Part shown: in pieces, positions 61,005-64,000 of the stretch | Position numbering within the stretch: position 1 is the stretch's first letter | Layout: each line of letters starts with the position of its first letter | Source: Comamonas testosteroni | GTDB lineage: Bacteria; Pseudomonadota; Gammaproteobacteria; Burkholderiales; Burkholderiaceae_C | Length of the DNA stretch: 64,000 bases | Assembly (NCBI GenBank): GCA_008727115.1 | Contig: CP044131.1 | Span: 3,906,001 to 3,970,000, forward strand | Direction of reading: 5' to 3' | Notes under the pieces: model-generated | Databases searched by the model: none | What the model was told of the DNA's origin: nothing | What the model saw: only the letters and a program-made list of their open reading frames with translations | Position numbers and translations under genes: made by a program

Positions 61005-61757
61005 ATGAAGCCGTCCCCCGCCCCACTCTTTCCTCCCACCCTGCGTCTCGGAGCCTCTACACCGGCCCTGCTGAGCTGGACCCTGATTGCCCTGAGCTGC
61101 CTGCTGGCCTGGGACAGCAGCGGGCTGGACATTCCCATGGCGCACTGGTTCGGCAACAGCCAGGGCTTTGCCCTGCAAAACGACTGGTTCATGGTCCACA
61201 TCGCCCACGAAGGGGCGCGCAAGCTGGCCTGGACCATCGTCATGGGCTTGAGCCTGATGATCTGGTGGCCCCTGGGCCTGCTGCGCCAAGTGCCTTATGC
61301 ACGCCGGGTGCAGCTGGTAGTGGGAGCCTTGCTCTCATTGATTGTGATGGCCCTCATGAAGCGCATTAGCGCCACCAGTTGCCCCTGGGACATTGCCGAC
61401 TTCGGTGGCGTAGGCCACTACGTCTCTCACTGGGCCTGGGGCATCACGGATGGGGGCAGCGGCCACTGCTTTCCGGCCGGACATGCCTCGGCAGGCTTTG
61501 CCTTTATCAGCGGCTACTTTGCGTTGCGCCACAACCTGCCCCGTACGGCTCGCCTGTGGCTGGCAGCCGCCTTGACCGCCGGTTTCGCGCTGGGCCTGGC
61601 GCAGCAGATGCGCGGTGCCCACTTCATGAGCCACACGCTCTGGACCGCCTGGCTGTGCTGGACCACATGCTGGCTATGCGACCTCATCACAACCCGGCAC
61701 CTAGCGCACCAGGCTGCTGCAGGCACAGGCCACGCCCCCGACAGCCTTTTGTCCTGA
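61005..61757 (+). CDS. PAP2-superfamily phosphatase 2 (different subtype)
   Basis: 250 aa from the ATG at 61005. About six hydrophobic segments. The motifs are KRISATSCPWD (119-129), GHCFPAGHASAGFAF (153-167) and RGAHFMSHTLW (203-213); the family signatures match PAP2, but with extra cysteines and a shape unlike the two flanking paralogues. It resembles lipid-A or undecaprenyl phosphatases of the LpxE/PgpB kind. It follows a PmrA-type box, so induction under cationic-peptide or low-pH stress is inferred. Confidence 0.9.
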   Translation: MKPSPAPLFPPTLRLGASTPALLSWTLIALSCLLAWDSSGLDIPMAHWFGNSQGFALQNDWFMVHIAHEGARKLAWTIVMGLSLMIWWPLGLLRQVPYARRVQLVVGALLSLIVMALMKRISATSCPWDIADFGGVGHYVSHWAWGITDGGSGHCFPAGHASAGFAFISGYFALRHNLPRTARLWLAAALTAGFALGLAQQMRGAHFMSHTLWTAWLCWTTCWLCDLITTRHLAHQAAAGTGHAPDSLLS

Positions 61758-61771
61758 GAGCGGGGTTCAGC

Positions 61772-62347
61772 ATGCTGGCAATAGACGTCTCGATTTTTCA
61801 CCTCATGAATGCCAACGCCCAAAGTCCGCTTTGGTGGATTCAGGCCGCACGCTTTGCATCCAACTGGCTGCCGGGCCTGTGCGCCCTGCCCTTGATGGCT
61901 GCCATGCTGACAATGGGCACAGGCTGGCGGCGCAGCCTGCAGCTGGCACTGCTGTCCATGGCGGTCGCCTGGGTCGCTTGCCGCCTGATTCGCTGGGGCT
62001 TTCCCTCACCCCGACCAGCGCAGCTGGGCATGGGCTGGCAGTGGATACAGCATGGTGCCAGCGCCAGCTTTCCCAGCATGCATGCCGCCGGTGCTTTTGC
62101 GCTGGCACAGGGACTGCAGCTAGGGGTAGGCAGGCACAAACGCTGGTTGCTCCGCGTCACATGGCTTCTGGCCCTCGCCGTCGCACTGAGTCGCGTAGTC
62201 CTAGGTGTGCACTTTCCCTCGGACGTGGTGGCCGGCATGCTGGTCGGCACAGCCAGTGCGACCCTGGTCTGGCACCTGAGCTTGCAAGTGCGCCAGACCC
62301 AGCGCCACAAACGCCTCAAGCAACGCCTGCAACCACAGATCAGCTAA
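61772..62347 (+). CDS. PAP2-superfamily phosphatase 3
   Basis: 191 aa from the ATG at 61772, 14 bp after PAP2 2. Motifs RLIRWGFPSPRP (71-82), SFPSMHAAGAFA (99-110) and SRVVLGVHFPSDVVAG (140-155) coincide residue for residue with those of PAP2 1, whereas PAP2 2 between them differs. Several transmembrane helices. The same function class as PAP2 1 is likely. A family 2 repeat that doubles as a terminator follows directly. Confidence 0.92.
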   Translation: MLAIDVSIFHLMNANAQSPLWWIQAARFASNWLPGLCALPLMAAMLTMGTGWRRSLQLALLSMAVAWVACRLIRWGFPSPRPAQLGMGWQWIQHGASASFPSMHAAGAFALAQGLQLGVGRHKRWLLRVTWLLALAVALSRVVLGVHFPSDVVAGMLVGTASATLVWHLSLQVRQTQRHKRLKQRLQPQIS

Positions 62348-62352
62348 CCGAC

Positions 62353-62406
62353 GCTATCAAAATAAAATCTGCCAGCGCTTTATGCATAAGCGTTGGCAGC
62401 TTTTTT
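62353..62406 (+). terminator. Hairpin terminator within family 2 repeat
   Basis: A full family 2 copy (GCTATCAAAATAAAATCTGC then the hairpin GCCAGCGCTT/AAGCGTTGGC, 62371-62397) followed by TTTTTT, starting 5 bp after the PAP2 3 stop. Here the dispersed repeat probably acts as the rho-independent terminator of the PAP2 operon. Confidence 0.75.
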
Positions 62407-62440
62407 ACTTAAAAATCGCACTATCCATGCGAGTGACGCC

Positions 62441-62520
62441 GAGCAAGAGCCGCCTTGCGGCGATGGCGTCGTCCCCCTCCGCGAAGCAGAGAGGGGGAAG
62501 GCGCGTAGCGCCTCAGGGGG
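62441..62520 (-). repeat. Structured intergenic repeat family 1, copy 4 (after pyk)
   Basis: In the pyk direction: CTCCCCCTGAGGCGC hairpin, TTCCCCCTCTCT paired to GGAGGGGGAC, then the tail to TTGCTC. It begins 3 bp after the pyk stop. Confidence 0.85.
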
Positions 62521-62523
62521 AGA

Positions 62524-63960
62524 TCACTCCACCCTGCAAATCTTGAGCATATTCGTCCCACCGGGCTGGCCCATGGGCTCGCCACAGGTAATGGCATACA
62601 CATCACCCGACTGCACAATACCGCGCATCAGCAAGTGGCCCTTGGCCTGATCCAGAGCCGTGTCGCGATCCGCGCTGGTGTCCATCAGCAGAGGACGCAC
62701 GTTGCGGTACAGCGCCATCTTGCGCTGGGTAGACAGGCGCGGTGTCAGTGCGTAGATGGGGATGTGAATGCGGTGGCGGCTCATCCACAGCGCGGTGGAG
62801 CCCGAGTCCGTCATCGCCACAATCGCCTTGGCACCCAGATGGTGGGCCGTGAACAGCGCGCCAATGGCAATCGCCTGGTCGGTACGCTTGAACTGGCTGT
62901 TGCTGAAGTCGGCATCCTTGACGCGGTCTTCGGCTGCTTCTGCGGCGGCGCAGATGGCAGCCATTTCCTGCACGGTTTCCAGAGGATATTTACCGGCAGC
63001 GGTTTCGGCGCTCAGCATCACGGCATCGGTGCCGTCCAGCACAGCGTTGGCCACGTCGCTGACTTCAGCGCGGGTGGGCACGGGATTGGTAATCATGGAC
63101 TCCATCATCTGGGTCGCTGTGATCACCACCTTGTCCATGTCACGCGCCATGCGGATCATCTTCTTTTGCAGGGCAGGCACGGCTGCGTTGCCCACTTCCA
63201 CGGCCAGGTCGCCACGGGCAACCATGATGCCGTCGGAGACCTTGAGGATCTCTTCCAGACGGGGAATGGCTTCAGCGCGCTCGATCTTGGCGATCAGGCC
63301 GGGCTTGTGGCCGTACTGAGCAGCGGCAACATTGCACAATTGGCGTGCCATTTCCATGTCGGTGGCGTTCTTGGGGAAACTCACGGCCACGTAGTCGGCC
63401 TGGAATGACATCGCAGTCTTGATGTCCTCCATGTCCTTGGCGGTCAGTGCGGGAGCGGTCAGGCCGCCACCTTGCTTGTTGATGCCCTTGTTGTTGGACA
63501 GCTCGCCGCCCAGCTTGACCACAGTGTGGACTTCCTCACCGCGCACGGCTTCCACTGTCAGCACGATCAGGCCGTCGTTGAGCAGCAGCACATCGCCCGC
63601 CTTCACATCACGGGGCAGCTCCTTGTAATCGAGGCCCACACCGTTGATGTCGCCCAGCTCGGTGCGCGATGCGTCGAGCACAAAGCGCTCGCCGGGCTCC
63701 AGCATGACCTTGCCTTCGGCAAACTTGCCGACGCGAATCTTGGGGCCCTGCAGGTCGGCCATGATGGCGACTTCACGGCCCGCGCGCTGAGCGGCTTCGC
63801 GAACCATGGTGGCGCGGTCGATATGGTCCTGGGCCTTGCCATGGCTGAAGTTCAGGCGCACGACGTTCACGCCTTCGCGCACCATTTGCTCAAGCAGTTG
63901 CGGGTCACTGGAAGCAGGGCCCAGTGTGGCGACGATCTTGGTAGCACGACGAACTTGCAT
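62524..63960 (-). CDS. pyk: Pyruvate kinase
   Basis: 478 aa from the ATG at 63960. It transfers phosphate from phosphoenolpyruvate to ADP. The N-terminus RRATKIVATLGPASS, VRLNFSHG (ADP and active-site region), IMADLQGPKIRVG, SDGIMVARGDLAVEVG and VITATQMMESMI are textbook motifs, and the C-terminal allosteric domain is complete (about 345-478). The product lies in glycolysis together with Fba, encoded 4.5 kb away. A family 1 repeat follows it. Confidence 0.98.
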   Translation of the reverse strand: MQVRRATKIVATLGPASSDPQLLEQMVREGVNVVRLNFSHGKAQDHIDRATMVREAAQRAGREVAIMADLQGPKIRVGKFAEGKVMLEPGERFVLDASRTELGDINGVGLDYKELPRDVKAGDVLLLNDGLIVLTVEAVRGEEVHTVVKLGGELSNNKGINKQGGGLTAPALTAKDMEDIKTAMSFQADYVAVSFPKNATDMEMARQLCNVAAAQYGHKPGLIAKIERAEAIPRLEEILKVSDGIMVARGDLAVEVGNAAVPALQKKMIRMARDMDKVVITATQMMESMITNPVPTRAEVSDVANAVLDGTDAVMLSAETAAGKYPLETVQEMAAICAAAEAAEDRVKDADFSNSQFKRTDQAIAIGALFTAHHLGAKAIVAMTDSGSTALWMSRHRIHIPIYALTPRLSTQRKMALYRNVRPLLMDTSADRDTALDQAKGHLLMRGIVQSGDVYAITCGEPMGQPGGTNMLKICRVE

Positions 63961-64000
63961 GAAATGTCTCTCTCGCGATGGAATGTAATCGGGTTTCAAT

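Overview
The window looks like a chromosomal segment of a GC-rich betaproteobacterium of the Comamonadaceae, most likely Comamonas. This rests on the leuS-lptE-holA-proA order, the betaproteobacterial-type gshA with gshB, the 16S-Ile-Ala-23S-5S rRNA operon, the argS-SPOR pair and two families of short intergenic repeats. It is almost entirely core genome. I see no transposase, integrase, phage gene or CRISPR array.

Layout. 1-6.6 kb: a SPOR-domain protein (cut by the window edge), argS, a DUF2214-like membrane protein, a LysR regulator, a soluble histidine kinase with its response regulator, and a lone roadblock/LC7 protein. 7-11 kb: malate synthase G behind several palindromes, a cysteine-rich CWC protein, two tandem 4-oxalocrotonate-tautomerase-like proteins and a YafJ-type amidotransferase. 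11.2-16.6 kb: one complete rRNA operon on the minus strand with tRNA-Ile(GAT) and tRNA-Ala(TGC). 17-27 kb, all minus: gshB, a BenE-like transporter, kup, gshA, trkH, trkA and proA, which brings together glutathione synthesis and both potassium-uptake systems. 27-32 kb: a small unknown gene, holA, lptE and leuS. 32-41 kb: an MscS-type channel, a DJ-1/PfpI protein, a ribbon-helix-helix protein, a META lipoprotein, an SDR, the overlapping DUF2157 and GDYXXLXY membrane genes, a NERD protein with a zinc ribbon, and a thioredoxin of the CnoX type. 41-54 kb: an ABC ATPase and permease, purE-purK-sua5, a GDSL lipoprotein, dacB, tsaB-rimI-(psi-like gene), corA, mtnN and an aspartate dehydrogenase. 55-64 kb: fadD, fba, a PmrAB/QseBC-like two-component system facing three PAP2 phosphatases, and pyk.

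How the genes work together. Sua5 and TsaB supply two steps of tRNA t6A synthesis. GshA and GshB make glutathione. Kup, TrkA and TrkH import potassium. PurE and PurK form one step of purine synthesis. Fba, Pyk and GlcB belong to central carbon metabolism. The response regulator at 59.5-60.2 kb probably controls the PAP2 genes, because a near-consensus PmrA box precedes the second one.

Most notable observations: (1) the corA leader can form two mutually exclusive RNA folds, one hiding and one freeing the ribosome binding site, which suggests an undescribed cis-regulatory RNA; (2) a structured repeat of about 85 bp occurs four times, each copy 2-8 bases after a stop codon and in the same orientation to its gene; (3) the gene after rimI, which would usually be labelled uracil-DNA glycosylase, lacks the catalytic motifs but resembles DNA polymerase III psi (HolD); (4) the PmrB-like kinase has a degraded ATP-binding region. 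Reading was by eye, without database searches.
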